Positions 33,049 through 41,576 of a stretch of 51,849 bases of DNA are shown here, one piece after another (positions within the stretch are counted from its first letter, which is position 1; every line of letters begins with the position of its first letter). Made by a program: the position numbers and the translations under genes. The notes beneath the pieces were generated by a model, which did not search any database, had not been told where the DNA came from, and was given only the letters and a program-made list of their open reading frames with translations. Source of the stretch: Chitinophagaceae bacterium (GTDB lineage: Bacteria; Bacteroidota; Bacteroidia; Chitinophagales; Chitinophagaceae); assembly GCA_947456805.1 (NCBI GenBank), contig CANGTN010000010.1:1-51849 (forward strand), written 5' to 3'.

Positions 33049-34986
33049 ATGATTAATATTCGTTTCCCCGATGGGGCAGTTCGTCAGTTTGAAAGTGGAA
33101 TATCTGCATTGCAAATTGCAAAAAATATAAGTGAAGGGTTAGCCAAAAAAGTATTGGTAACAAAAGTAAATGGTGAAATTTGGGATGCTACAAGGCCTAT
33201 CAACACTGATGCAAGCCTACAATTACTAACTTGGGATGATGCCGAAGGTAAAAATACATTCTGGCATTCTTCTGCTCATCTAATGGCGGAAGCAGTTGAG
33301 GACAGTTTTCCCGGAGCAAAGTTTTGGGTAGGTCCTGCTTTGGACAATGGCTTTTATTATGATATAGATTTGGGCGACAATAAATTAAGCGAAGAAGATT
33401 TGCTGATTTTGGAAAAGAAGATGATTGAATTGGCCAAACAGAATAATTCTTTTATGCGTACGGAACGCTCAAAAGCAGAAGCCATAAGCTATTTCAGTGA
33501 AAAAGGCGATGAGTATAAATTGGATTTGCTACAGAATTTGGAAGATGGAAATATTACTTTCTACTCACAAGGTAATTTTACCGATTTGTGTCGAGGACCT
33601 CATATTCCATCAACAGGAGCAGTTAAGGCAATTAAATTAATGAGCATTGCCGGTGCATACTGGAAAGGGGATGAAAAAAACAAACAGCTTACACGTATTT
33701 ATGGAATTACTTTTCCTAACCAAAAAGAATTAGATGAGTATTTATTGATGTTGGAAGAAGCAAAGAAAAGAGACCATCGTAAGCTTGCAAAAGAACTCAG
33801 CATTTATACAATGGATGATGATATTGGGCAAGGCCTGGTATTATGGATGCCGAATGGTACAGTCATAATTGAAGAGCTAGAAAAATTAGCAAAAGAAACG
33901 GAAGAAGCAGCGGGCTATAAAAGAGTAGTTACGCCTCATATTGCAAAAGAAAACTTGTATTTAACGAGTGGACATTTGCCATATTATGCAGACAGTATGT
34001 TTCCGCCAATGGAATTAGATGGTGAGAAATATTATTTAAAAGCAATGAACTGCCCACATCACCATAAAATTTTTGATGCAGAACCGAAGAGCTACAGAGA
34101 CTTGCCCTACCGCCTTGCAGAATATGGAACTTGTTACAGATACGAACAAAGTGGAGAACTATTTGGATTGATGCGTGTACGCTGTTTGCACATGAATGAT
34201 GCACATATCTATTGCACCAAAGAACAGTTTGCACAAGAATTTAAATCGGTAAACGAAATGTATTTGAAATACTTCAAAATATTTGGAGTAGATAAATTTG
34301 TAATGCGGTTGAGTTTGCATAATCCTGAAAAATTAGGAAAGAAATATGTAAATGAGCCTGAACTCTGGAAAGAAACAGAAGCAATGGTGCGTGCGGTATT
34401 GATAGAAACAGGAACACCATTTATTGAAGTGCAAGATGAAGCTGCATTTTATGGGCCTAAAATAGATGTACAAATTTGGAGTGTTATTGGCAGAGAATTT
34501 ACATTGGCTACCAATCAGGTAGATTTTGCACAATCAAGAAGTTTTAATTTATCATTTACGAACCAAAATAATGAGCCTGAAGTTCCATTAATCATTCACC
34601 GTGCACCTTTAGGAACGCATGAAAGATTTATCGGATTTTTATTAGAACATTATGCAGGTAAATTTCCGGTGTGGTTATCGCCATTACAAGTAAAAATTTT
34701 ACCAATCAGCGATAAATTTATGACTTACGCAACTGCAGTAAAAGCAAAGTTGCGCAAAGCCGGTGTGCGTGTAGAAATTGATGAAAGACAGGAAAAAATT
34801 GGTAAAAAAATACGTGAAGCAGAATTGAGCCGTGTGCCGTATATGCTGGTTTTGGGCGAAAAAGAAATGAATGAAAATACATTGTCTATTCGTCGTCAGG
34901 GCAAAGGAGACATGGGTCAGTTGCCGGTAGATGAATTTATACGTAATATTGTGTCTGAGATTGAAGAAAAAAAATCTGGAGAATAA
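33049..34986 (+). CDS. thrS: Threonyl-tRNA synthetase
   Basis: This 645-residue protein is full length. Residues 1-63 are the TGS domain. The editing domain carries His73 and His77 (HSSAH) with Cys181 and His185 (CRGPH), which remove Ser from mischarged tRNA-Thr. The class II catalytic core follows: MNCPHHH, motif 2 in YGTCYRYEQSGELFGLMRVR, and motif 3 in LGTHERFIGFLLEHY. The anticodon-binding domain is at about 540-640. The zinc-binding residues of the core are expected at the MNC and later His positions. It precedes infC, in the common order of bacterial genomes, but infC has its own promoter. Confidence 0.98.
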   Translation: MINIRFPDGAVRQFESGISALQIAKNISEGLAKKVLVTKVNGEIWDATRPINTDASLQLLTWDDAEGKNTFWHSSAHLMAEAVEDSFPGAKFWVGPALDNGFYYDIDLGDNKLSEEDLLILEKKMIELAKQNNSFMRTERSKAEAISYFSEKGDEYKLDLLQNLEDGNITFYSQGNFTDLCRGPHIPSTGAVKAIKLMSIAGAYWKGDEKNKQLTRIYGITFPNQKELDEYLLMLEEAKKRDHRKLAKELSIYTMDDDIGQGLVLWMPNGTVIIEELEKLAKETEEAAGYKRVVTPHIAKENLYLTSGHLPYYADSMFPPMELDGEKYYLKAMNCPHHHKIFDAEPKSYRDLPYRLAEYGTCYRYEQSGELFGLMRVRCLHMNDAHIYCTKEQFAQEFKSVNEMYLKYFKIFGVDKFVMRLSLHNPEKLGKKYVNEPELWKETEAMVRAVLIETGTPFIEVQDEAAFYGPKIDVQIWSVIGREFTLATNQVDFAQSRSFNLSFTNQNNEPEVPLIIHRAPLGTHERFIGFLLEHYAGKFPVWLSPLQVKILPISDKFMTYATAVKAKLRKAGVRVEIDERQEKIGKKIREAELSRVPYMLVLGEKEMNENTLSIRRQGKGDMGQLPVDEFIRNIVSEIEEKKSGE

Positions 34987-35032
34987 ATTTGATTTAATAA
35001 AACATAATAATTTTTTATAGAAGCTATATCAT

Positions 35033-35040
35033 TAGCTTTG
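35033..35040 (+). promoter_or_regulatory. -7 element of infC
   Basis: TAGCTTTG matches TAnnTTTG, 31 bases before the ATG at 35072. It suggests infC is transcribed on its own as well as, or instead of, from thrS. Confidence 0.5.
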
Positions 35041-35071
35041 TCATCAACAATTAATAACCAAACAAGTTTTA

Positions 35072-35671
35072 ATGGCATTACCATTTAGAGGAAACAGCGG
35101 CGGTGGTGGAAGGTTCAACCCACGTTTTCAACGCCAACAAGAACCCGAACATCGCATTAATGAAAGAATCCGCGTACCACAAGTACGATTGGTAGGAGAT
35201 AACGTAACAGTAGGCGTTTATCCAACACAAGAGGCACTTAAAATTGCCCAAAGTTTAGAACTGGATTTAGTAGAAATTTCTCCCCAAGCTGATCCCCCTG
35301 TTTGTAAAGCAATTGATTACAAAAAGTTTCTTTACGAAAAAAAGCGTAAGGAAAAAGAAATGAAAGCCAATGCCAAACAAAGTGAAGTAAAAGAAGTACG
35401 TTTTACTCCGGGCACTGATGACCATGATTTTGATTTTAAAGCCAAACATGCCGAAGGATTTTTGAAAGATGGTAATAAAGTAAAAGCATATGTTCAGTTT
35501 AAAGGAAGGGCAATTATGTTTAAAGAAAGAGGAGAGTTGGTGTTGCTGAAATTTGCCGAGCGTTTGGCAGAAGTAGGTACGCCGGAAACACTTCCAAAAT
35601 TAGAAGGTAAGCGAATGTTTTTAATGCTTACACCAAAAACTGCAAAGAAAAAGAAAGAGGAAAAAAGTTAA
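35072..35671 (+). CDS. infC: Translation initiation factor IF-3
   Basis: This 199-residue protein has both IF-3 domains. The N-domain begins INERIRVPQVRLVGDN at residue 29, the linker is lysine-rich, and the C-domain includes EVRFTPGTDDHDFDFK and KVKAYVQFKGRAI. The first 28 residues (GGGGRFNPRFQRQQEPEHR) are a Gly/Arg-rich extension before the usual IF-3 start, which is seen in many Bacteroidota. It prevents 30S-50S joining and checks start codon pairing. A terminator follows, and rpmI and rplT, which usually come next, are absent here. Its start codon is ATG, not the rare AUU used for autoregulation in E. coli. Confidence 0.97.
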   Translation: MALPFRGNSGGGGRFNPRFQRQQEPEHRINERIRVPQVRLVGDNVTVGVYPTQEALKIAQSLELDLVEISPQADPPVCKAIDYKKFLYEKKRKEKEMKANAKQSEVKEVRFTPGTDDHDFDFKAKHAEGFLKDGNKVKAYVQFKGRAIMFKERGELVLLKFAERLAEVGTPETLPKLEGKRMFLMLTPKTAKKKKEEKS

Positions 35672-35677
35672 TCATAC

Positions 35678-35701
35678 AAGGCTTCGCAAGAAGCCTTTTT
35701 T
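35678..35701 (+). terminator. Terminator of infC
   Basis: Arms AAGGCTT (35678-35684) and AAGCCTT (35691-35697) flank a six-base loop, and a T run follows. The rest of the 276-base gap up to 35948 shows no gene or clear motif. Confidence 0.85.
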
Positions 35702-35947
35702 ATTTTTTACAAGATTATTCATAATTCAAGTTGGAGATTTATTAATATAATAACTTGAGTAGCTAGGGAGAGGATAATTAGTAATAGCTTTTACTAAAAC
35801 ATATAATTATTTGTTGAATAAAGGGATAATCATCCAATTGCTGTTTGATTGGATCTAAGTAAGTGCCTTTATAAAAGGAACTACAAGTGAAAAGTCACAA
35901 TTACTGCCTTATTGCGAAAAAAGTCTACTCGGCCACAAATTGTTATT

Positions 35948-36670
35948 TTATTCTTGATTCAGGCTTCTCATTTGTCTGAAATTAAAATCGAGAATTTCAA
36001 AACTGCTTACTGCATTAGGTAGGTAATAATGCCACCACTCGGTATCTAAAGCTATAAAACCGTACTTGGTCATGACATTTTTTAAGATGCTTCTGTTCTG
36101 TAAAATTTCTTGTGGCAACTGCATGTAATTGTGATGGGCTTTTTCGCTAAAATCATCGAAAGGAGTGGGCATAAGCAAAGGATCTCCGGTTTGTAAATTA
36201 TACAAACTTACGTCCACCGCTGCACCTCGGTTATGATTGCTTCCCTTTGCAGGGTTAGCTGCATAACGGTCGTCGGGAACTGCTTCCCACATTTTTTTTG
36301 TAACACTGTATGGGCGGTAGGCATCGTAAATTATTAAACCCAGTCCTTGCTCGTTCAAGTCTATTTCAATCAGCTGTAATGCTTTTGCCGCTTGTGTCCT
36401 TGTATAAGCCGCAGGGTGTTTGTACAAAACTTGATGCGTAAAATTGTTGATTGTGGCATATTTCCAATCGTACTTTGCATGAATCAAGTAATTATCCACC
36501 GCCACCATTTTTTTTTCAGGTCCTTGTTGTATGGAAGTAAAATAATCTCGTTTTTTATTTATAACGACAAGCCCATCTTTATTGGCTTTGATAGCATTTG
36601 TCTGAGCATTGCTGCAAATAGCAACTTTAAGAAAAAATATAAAGACAGCCAATTTTTTTAGCCAATTCAT
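35948..36670 (-). CDS. M15 family D-Ala-D-Ala dipeptidase, VanX-like
   Basis: This 240-residue protein starts at the ATG at 36670; a longer frame upstream has no family support. A signal peptide (MNWLKKLAVFIFFLKVAI and a following CSNAQ) indicates periplasmic export. Motifs of the M15D group are SNHNRGAAVDVSL near 150 (zinc His and Asp) and DTEWWHYYLP near 215 (catalytic Glu and zinc His). The RPY in YDAYRPYSV is also conserved. VanX-like enzymes hydrolyse D-Ala-D-Ala dipeptide. Without van ligase genes nearby, a role in recycling cell-wall dipeptides is more likely than vancomycin resistance. Confidence 0.9.
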   Translation of the reverse strand: MNWLKKLAVFIFFLKVAICSNAQTNAIKANKDGLVVINKKRDYFTSIQQGPEKKMVAVDNYLIHAKYDWKYATINNFTHQVLYKHPAAYTRTQAAKALQLIEIDLNEQGLGLIIYDAYRPYSVTKKMWEAVPDDRYAANPAKGSNHNRGAAVDVSLYNLQTGDPLLMPTPFDDFSEKAHHNYMQLPQEILQNRSILKNVMTKYGFIALDTEWWHYYLPNAVSSFEILDFNFRQMRSLNQE

Positions 36671-36903
36671 GCTATTGAAATTTGGTGAAATGTGAAGGAA
36701 AAAATAGTGTTTTACAAAGGAAATGAATTTGTTACTTGCAAAAGAATAATATTCGTCAACACCTACCAAAAACAAATTTTTAGTTTGTTTTTTACATAAA
36801 AATTGCAAATAATTCTATTTTTATGTTTGTATTGGGTGAAGTTGAATATGAGGTTGGGTAAATTTATTTAATTCTTAATGTACAATTAATAACCAACACT
36901 CCC

Positions 36904-36911
36904 TATTTTTG
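36904..36911 (+). promoter_or_regulatory. -7 element of the ompA-like gene
   Basis: TATTTTTG matches TAnnTTTG, 20 bases before the ATG at 36932. Confidence 0.5.
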
Positions 36912-36931
36912 TCAAATATTAAAACACGTTT

Positions 36932-38302
36932 ATGAAGAAAACCATTTTAACCTTACTAACGATTGTTGTAGCTGCAACATCATTTGCACAAAATGAATCA
37001 GGTAGCCTCAATAAAAAAAGACCTACATTGAGTGTAAACTTTTTTTTGAAAGATTTCAAAACTCCAGACTTAATTGCGAGTAGCTCGTTGAGTTCAGTTT
37101 TGAACAATAAAACTTGGTCAAAACCTCCTGCGATGTCTCCCGGACTTAGTATTCAATACTTTGAAGGGTTAAGCGATCATCTTGATTTTATGGGAAGTTT
37201 AGGTGGCTCTTTTTTGGTGTATCCTATGTTGGGTAAACCAAAATCAAGCAACGACAAATTTTTATTGGAAGCAGACGCAAACTTAAATTTGAAATTTGTA
37301 ACCGATGATTATTTTGTTGTGCCTTTCTTATCTGCCGGTGCAGGTTTGAGTATGTTGGGCGGTACATATTTTGGAGCATATATTCCTTTCGGAGGTGGTA
37401 TGCAATTCAATTTAGGTAATTCAGAATCATTCTTAATTACACAAATGTCTTACAGAATTCCTGTTACAACCAGCACTGCTAACTATCATTTCAACTATTC
37501 ACTTGGTTTCGGATCTCCATTAACTGAGAAAAAAGTTACAAAACTAATCCCACCACCACCACCACCTGTAAAAGTAGAACCAAAAGATACAGACAAAGAT
37601 GGTGTTGTTGATTCTGTTGATAAATGCCCTACTGTACCAGGATTAGCAAAATACCAAGGTTGCCCAATACCTGATACCGATAAAGATGGTATTAACGATG
37701 AGCAAGACAAATGCCCTACAGTTGCTGGACTAGCAAAATACCAAGGTTGTCCAATTCCTGATACTGATAAAGATGGTATCAATGATGAAGAAGACAGATG
37801 TCCTACTGTGGCAGGTTTGGCACGTTACCAAGGTTGTCCAATTCCTGATACTGATAAAGATGGTGTAAATGACGAAGAAGACAAATGCCCTACAGAGGTA
37901 GGTCCTGCAAGCAATGGTGGTTGTCCTTTAATTTCAGTAGAAGAAAAGAAAATAGCTCAGTCAAGTTCAGAACATGTTTACTTCGCTACAGGTAAAGCAG
38001 TTTTATTAACTAAGAGTTACAAAGCACTTGATGATATTATCGCTTTACTAAACCAAAAAGACAATGCAACATTAGGTTTAGATATCGAAGGTCATACAGA
38101 TAATGTAGGAAGCGCAGCATTTAACCTTAAGCTTTCCCAATCAAGAGCAAATGCAGTATCAGCATACTTTAAGAAAAAAGGTGTAGATATGAAGCGTATA
38201 ATGGCTAAAGGTTATGGTCAAACAGTTCCTGTAGCAGATAACAAAACTGCAGAAGGGCGTTCTAAAAACAGAAGAGTAGAATTGAAATTAAAAGAAATGT
38301 AA
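36932..38302 (+). CDS. OmpA family outer membrane protein with thrombospondin type 3 repeats
   Basis: This 456-residue protein has a signal peptide (MKKTILTLLTIVVAATSFAQ). An N-terminal barrel covers about 20-205, followed by a proline hinge (PPPPPPVKVEP). Four Asp-rich calcium-binding repeats of about 29 residues (DTDKDGVVDSVDKCP and relatives) lie at roughly 219-335. The C-terminal OmpA/MotB peptidoglycan-binding domain includes HVYFATGK, GHTDNVGS and LSQSRANAV, with RSKNRRVELKL near the end. It anchors the outer membrane to the wall, probably as one of the major OMPs. Its gene stands alone between its own promoter and a strong terminator. Confidence 0.94.
   Translation: MKKTILTLLTIVVAATSFAQNESGSLNKKRPTLSVNFFLKDFKTPDLIASSSLSSVLNNKTWSKPPAMSPGLSIQYFEGLSDHLDFMGSLGGSFLVYPMLGKPKSSNDKFLLEADANLNLKFVTDDYFVVPFLSAGAGLSMLGGTYFGAYIPFGGGMQFNLGNSESFLITQMSYRIPVTTSTANYHFNYSLGFGSPLTEKKVTKLIPPPPPPVKVEPKDTDKDGVVDSVDKCPTVPGLAKYQGCPIPDTDKDGINDEQDKCPTVAGLAKYQGCPIPDTDKDGINDEEDRCPTVAGLARYQGCPIPDTDKDGVNDEEDKCPTEVGPASNGGCPLISVEEKKIAQSSSEHVYFATGKAVLLTKSYKALDDIIALLNQKDNATLGLDIEGHTDNVGSAAFNLKLSQSRANAVSAYFKKKGVDMKRIMAKGYGQTVPVADNKTAEGRSKNRRVELKLKEM
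37586..37930 (+). repeat. Four 87-bp tandem repeats coding for the TSP3 units
   Basis: Units start near 37586, 37673, 37760 and 37847, each coding for DTDKDG-type calcium loops followed by CPTVxGLAKYQGCPIP. Units 2 and 3 are nearly identical at the DNA level and the last is degenerate, which points to unit duplication and possible copy-number change. Confidence 0.85.
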
Positions 38303-38318
38303 TACTGTTTTTTATAGT

Positions 38319-38349
38319 AAAATGCCCCTGAAAATCTCAGGGGCATTTT
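38319..38349 (+). terminator. Terminator of the ompA-like gene
   Basis: Perfect 13-bp arms AAAATGCCCCTGA (38319-38331) and its complement (38337-38349) flank a five-base loop. Confidence 0.9.
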
Positions 38350-38441
38350 CTTTTAAGAAACATTTTTAAGCAATTTTGAAATAAATAAAAATTATTTATA
38401 AAAAAAAAGGATTTAAGTATGGATATATCACAACAAGCCCT

Positions 38442-38449
38442 TACTTTTG
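38442..38449 (+). promoter_or_regulatory. -7 element of the rpmB operon
   Basis: TACTTTTG matches TAnnTTTG, 21 bases before the ATG at 38471. Confidence 0.5.
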
Positions 38450-38470
38450 CCGTCCCGAAAAAATAAGATT

Positions 38471-38707
38471 ATGGCTAGAGTATGTCAGGTAACAGGAAAA
38501 AAGCCAATGGTTGGTCACAGTGTTTCACACTCGAATATTAAGACCAAACGTCGCTTTTTACCAAATTTACAAAGTAAGCGTTTCTTCTTTGTTGAAGAAG
38601 ACAGATGGATTACTTTAAAAGTATCCGGAGAAGCAATCCGCACAATTAATAAAAACGGATTAGCTGCTGTAGTAAAAGAATTAAGAGCTAAAGGCGAAAA
38701 AATATAA
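38471..38707 (+). CDS. rpmB: 50S ribosomal protein L28
   Basis: This 78-residue protein starts at the ATG at 38471. The L28 family pattern is visible: [20 protein letters not shown], then [10 protein letters not shown] and a basic C-terminal half. It binds 23S rRNA in the large subunit. The operon order rpmB-rpmG-DUF4295 is the usual Bacteroidota arrangement. The -7 element at 38442-38449 supports this start rather than an earlier frame. Confidence 0.97.
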   Translation: MARVCQVTGKKPMVGHSVSHSNIKTKRRFLPNLQSKRFFFVEEDRWITLKVSGEAIRTINKNGLAAVVKELRAKGEKI

Positions 38708-38749
38708 CCCAATAATTATTAGTGGGGTTAATTCATTAAAATTACAATA

Positions 38750-38932
38750 ATGGCAAAGAAAGGTAACAGGGTACAGGTAATCTTGGAGTGTACAGAACAT
38801 AAAACATCTGGCAAACCAGGAACAAGCCGCTACATCACTGTAAAAAACAAAAAGAATACTCCAGAAAGAATGGAGTTAAAGAAGTTCAATCCAATTTTGA
38901 AAAAAGTAACCGTTCATAAAGAAATTAAATAA
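38750..38932 (+). CDS. rpmG: 50S ribosomal protein L33
   Basis: This 60-residue protein is a full-length L33: [20 protein letters not shown], then [20 protein letters not shown]. It retains one N-terminal Cys (LECT) but lacks the paired CxxC motifs of zinc-binding forms, so it is the C-minus type. It is 42 bases downstream of rpmB, and the DUF4295 gene starts two bases after its stop. It forms part of the large subunit near the E site. Confidence 0.97.
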   Translation: MAKKGNRVQVILECTEHKTSGKPGTSRYITVKNKKNTPERMELKKFNPILKKVTVHKEIK

Positions 38933-38934
38933 TC

Positions 38935-39108
38935 ATGGCAAAAGCAGCAAAAACAGCGATTAAAACTAAAGACCAAAAAGCAGCAGCTGAAGCTAAAAAC
39001 TGGACCAAAGTTATTAAGGCTGTTCGTAGTCCTAAAACTGGTGCATACACTTTTAAAGAAGCGATTGTGCACAAGGATAAAGTAAAAGATTTTTTAGCTG
39101 CCAAGTAA
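38935..39108 (+). CDS. Small basic DUF4295-type protein
   Basis: This 57-residue protein begins MAKAAKTAIKTKDQ and is rich in Lys and Ala. KNWTKVIKAVRSPKTGAYTF near residue 20 is the conserved core. It is translated two bases after rpmG, and the whole operon ends at a terminator, so all three proteins are made together. Its size, charge and operon position strongly suggest a ribosomal protein, and a new Bacteroidota ribosomal protein (bL38) has been reported in a Flavobacterium ribosome structure. Whether this is that protein I cannot confirm from the sequence. Confidence 0.85.
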   Translation: MAKAAKTAIKTKDQKAAAEAKNWTKVIKAVRSPKTGAYTFKEAIVHKDKVKDFLAAK

Positions 39109-39128
39109 TTGGTATGCTAACTATTTTA

Positions 39129-39157
39129 AAGCTTCCCAATAGGGAGGCTTTTTTTAT
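39129..39157 (+). terminator. Terminator of the rpmB operon
   Basis: AAGCTTCCC (39129-39137) and GGGAGGCTT (39142-39150) pair with one G-T wobble and are followed by a T run. Confidence 0.85.
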
Positions 39158-39209
39158 TTAAGTATTCATTTTATTTATTTAATTTGAATGTCAATTTAAA
39201 TTGTAAGTT

Positions 39210-40169
39210 ATGGGTTTTTTTGATAAGCTTTTCGGAAAAAAAGAAAAGCAGAGTTTAGACGAAGGATTAAAAAAAACAAAAGAAGGTTTTTTTGCAAAAA
39301 TTACTAAAATATTTGCGGGTAAAAACACCGTTGATGATGAAGTTTTGGACAATTTAGAAGAAGCACTTATTACCGCAGATGTTGGCTTAGATACAACCAT
39401 CAAAATCATCAATAATATAGAGGCAAGGGTAAAGAACGAAAAATATGTAACCGAAGCCGAATTAAATACTATTTTACAACAAGAAATAAAAAATGTACTC
39501 ATCGATGCAGATGATACTTTATATAAAAATTTTGAAATACAACAAGGTAAAAAGCCTTATGTCATATTGGTTGTAGGGGTAAATGGTGTAGGCAAAACAA
39601 CTACAATTGGCAAACTTGCACACAACTACAAGAAAGCAGGCTACAACGTAATTTTAGGCGCAGCCGATACATTTAGAGCCGCTGCCGTAGACCAACTAAC
39701 TATTTGGAGCGAAAGGGTAGGAGTACCTATTGTAAAACAAAATATGGGTAGCGACCCAAGTGCTGTTGCATTCGATACCGTAACTAGCGCTATTGCAAAA
39801 GGAAGTGATATTGTAATTATTGATACCGCCGGAAGATTACACAACAAAGCTTATTTAATGGAGGAATTAACCAAAATTAAAAGAGTAATCAAAAAAGTAA
39901 TTCCCGAAGCACCACATGAAGTAATGCTTGTGCTTGACGGAAGCACAGGACAAAATGCATTGGAACAAGCAAAACAATTTACCGCAGCTACAGATGTTAC
40001 TTCTCTAGCCATTACAAAATTAGATGGTTCAGCAAAAGGCGGTATTGTATTAGCTATTGCACACCAATTTAAAATACCCGTGAAGTTTATTGGTGTAGGA
40101 GAAAAAATTGATGACTTATTAATTTTTGACAAACAAGAATTTGTAGATAGTTTGTTTAGATTAGAATAA
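39210..40169 (+). CDS. ftsY: Signal recognition particle receptor FtsY
   Basis: This 319-residue protein has an N-domain (about 1-95), short for FtsY, with only a brief Lys-rich start, and a GTPase domain. GVNGVGKTTTIGKLA near 123 is the P-loop. DTFRAAAVDQL near 157, DTAGRLHNK near 210 and TKLDGSAKGG near 268 are the G-domain motifs of SRP GTPases. It receives SRP-bound ribosomes at the membrane for co-translational insertion. It starts after the ribosomal operon terminator and converges with a hypothetical gene 22 bases away. Confidence 0.97.
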   Translation: MGFFDKLFGKKEKQSLDEGLKKTKEGFFAKITKIFAGKNTVDDEVLDNLEEALITADVGLDTTIKIINNIEARVKNEKYVTEAELNTILQQEIKNVLIDADDTLYKNFEIQQGKKPYVILVVGVNGVGKTTTIGKLAHNYKKAGYNVILGAADTFRAAAVDQLTIWSERVGVPIVKQNMGSDPSAVAFDTVTSAIAKGSDIVIIDTAGRLHNKAYLMEELTKIKRVIKKVIPEAPHEVMLVLDGSTGQNALEQAKQFTAATDVTSLAITKLDGSAKGGIVLAIAHQFKIPVKFIGVGEKIDDLLIFDKQEFVDSLFRLE

Positions 40170-40191
40170 TAAACAAATTTTGGTATAGATT

Positions 40192-40671
40192 TTATAAAGT
40201 ATATCTGATTCCCAATCCGCCCCAGCCACTTTCAAAATATTGGTAACCTATTAAATTAAAAGAAGGTTGCCAGTCTAAGCTCATGTTAAGTGGTACATTT
40301 TTAAATTTAAAGTCTAATCCCAAAATACCATCAATCCCAAATACCATTCCAGATTCTCTAGTAGGGTTGTTTTTTTTCCAGGTATCATTCCAAGAACCGA
40401 TATGAACACCAGGCCCCATATACCATTTTAACCCCGCTGCGTTGTTAATATCACCATGAATCTCATAAAGCCCCGTTAGTCTATTGCCCGACTCCCAAAA
40501 TGTCAATAAACCCTCAATTGCGTTATTCTGTCGAACAAAGTGTTTTACACTAAGTGATGCCGGATAAACTTTTACGCCAATAGCAGTTGTATAACTTGTG
40601 CCAAGGCTTTGGGAATTTGCTTGAAGCAATATTCCTGCAATTAAAATGCTTGTAATAATTGTTGTTTTCAT
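40192..40671 (-). CDS. Small outer membrane beta-barrel-like protein
   Basis: This 159-residue protein has a signal peptide cut after ANSQ (MKTTIITSILIAGILLQANSQ region). The mature part has alternating beta strands rich in Gly, Tyr and Trp and no Cys, ending GWGGLGIRYTL. An eight-strand barrel of the porin-family or OmpW-like kind is the best guess. No specific family is recognised. The gene stands alone, convergent with ftsY. Confidence 0.7.
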   Translation of the reverse strand: MKTTIITSILIAGILLQANSQSLGTSYTTAIGVKVYPASLSVKHFVRQNNAIEGLLTFWESGNRLTGLYEIHGDINNAAGLKWYMGPGVHIGSWNDTWKKNNPTRESGMVFGIDGILGLDFKFKNVPLNMSLDWQPSFNLIGYQYFESGWGGLGIRYTL

Positions 40672-40792
40672 ATTGGTTTAGTTTTAATCCAACTTACTAT
40701 TATTTTTTGATATTTTCAAATTTTAATTATCTAAAAAAATATAAAAGCTATATAGCAAGAAGCCTTTATTTTTACATCAATCGCCTTTGAAT

Positions 40793-41542
40793 ATGCTAAA
40801 CGGGAAAAAAATTATTGTGGTATTTCCAGCTTATAATGCTGAAAAAACATTGGAACAAACGTATAAAGAAATTCCTTTTGATTTTGTAGATGATGTGATA
40901 TTAGTAAACGATGCAAGCCGCGATAATACTGTTGCAGAAGCAGAACGGTTGGGCATTAAACATATTATTACACATCCTCAAAACAGAGGATACGGAGGCA
41001 ACCAGAAAAGTTGTTACAATCAAGCATTAGCATTGGGCGCAGATATTGTAATAATGGTGCATCCCGATTATCAATACACGCCAAAATTGATTCTGCCAAT
41101 GTGCAGTATTATTGCCAATGAAGTTTATCCTGTTGTTTTTGGTAGCAGAATTTTAGGCAAAGGCGCATTAAAAGGCGGAATGCCAATGTATAAATTTATT
41201 GCCAACCGATTGCTTACATTCTCTCAAAATATTTTATTAAATCAAAAGCTGAGTGAGTACCATACTGGCTATCGTGCATTTAGTAGAGAAGTATTAGAAA
41301 AAGTAAACTATGAAGCCAACAGTGATGATTTTATTTTCGACAATGAGATGATTGCACAAATTTTTGATGCAGGTTTTGAAATTGGTGAAGTAACATGCCC
41401 TACCAAATATTTTGATGAAGCTTCTTCAATCAATTTAAAAAGAAGTATTCAATATGGGATTGGCGTATTAAAAGTAAGCTGGGGTTATTTCTTTAAAAGA
41501 TTAGGACTATACAATTCAGTTATTTACAAACACAAACTGTAA
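40793..41542 (+). CDS. Glycosyltransferase family 2 (dolichol-phosphate-mannose-synthase-like)
   Basis: This 249-residue protein starts at the ATG at 40793; an upstream TTG is less likely. It is a GT-A fold enzyme. IIVVFPAYNAEKTLEQTY is at the start. VDDVILVNDASRDNT is near 30. MVHPDYQYTPK near 90 holds the DxD-like metal motif as HPDYQ. FDNEMIAQIFDAGFEIGEV near 180 is the acceptor region. It has no membrane segment, so it differs from membrane-anchored DPM enzymes. It would transfer a sugar from a nucleotide or polyprenyl donor; the substrate is unknown. A GT39-like membrane glycosyltransferase lies convergent to it, which would use a polyprenyl-phosphate sugar of the type this enzyme could make. 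Confidence 0.87.
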   Translation: MLNGKKIIVVFPAYNAEKTLEQTYKEIPFDFVDDVILVNDASRDNTVAEAERLGIKHIITHPQNRGYGGNQKSCYNQALALGADIVIMVHPDYQYTPKLILPMCSIIANEVYPVVFGSRILGKGALKGGMPMYKFIANRLLTFSQNILLNQKLSEYHTGYRAFSREVLEKVNYEANSDDFIFDNEMIAQIFDAGFEIGEVTCPTKYFDEASSINLKRSIQYGIGVLKVSWGYFFKRLGLYNSVIYKHKL

Positions 41543-41576
41543 AGTGATAACCAATTTTCTTTGAAACCCTTTCTTT

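Noticed and set aside
35948-36670. Vancomycin resistance gene
   Set aside because: The protein is VanX-like, but no VanA/VanH-type ligase or dehydrogenase genes are near, so resistance is not supported.
36671-36808. Longer N-terminus for the VanX-like gene
   Set aside because: A signal peptide begins at the ATG at 36670; the added residues would block it.
37495-37782. Minus-strand repetitive open frame inside the OmpA gene
   Set aside because: It is the antisense of the tandem repeats and has no independent support.
37586-37930. Regular repeats considered as a CRISPR array
   Set aside because: Units are 87 bases with no spacers and encode calcium-binding protein repeats in frame.
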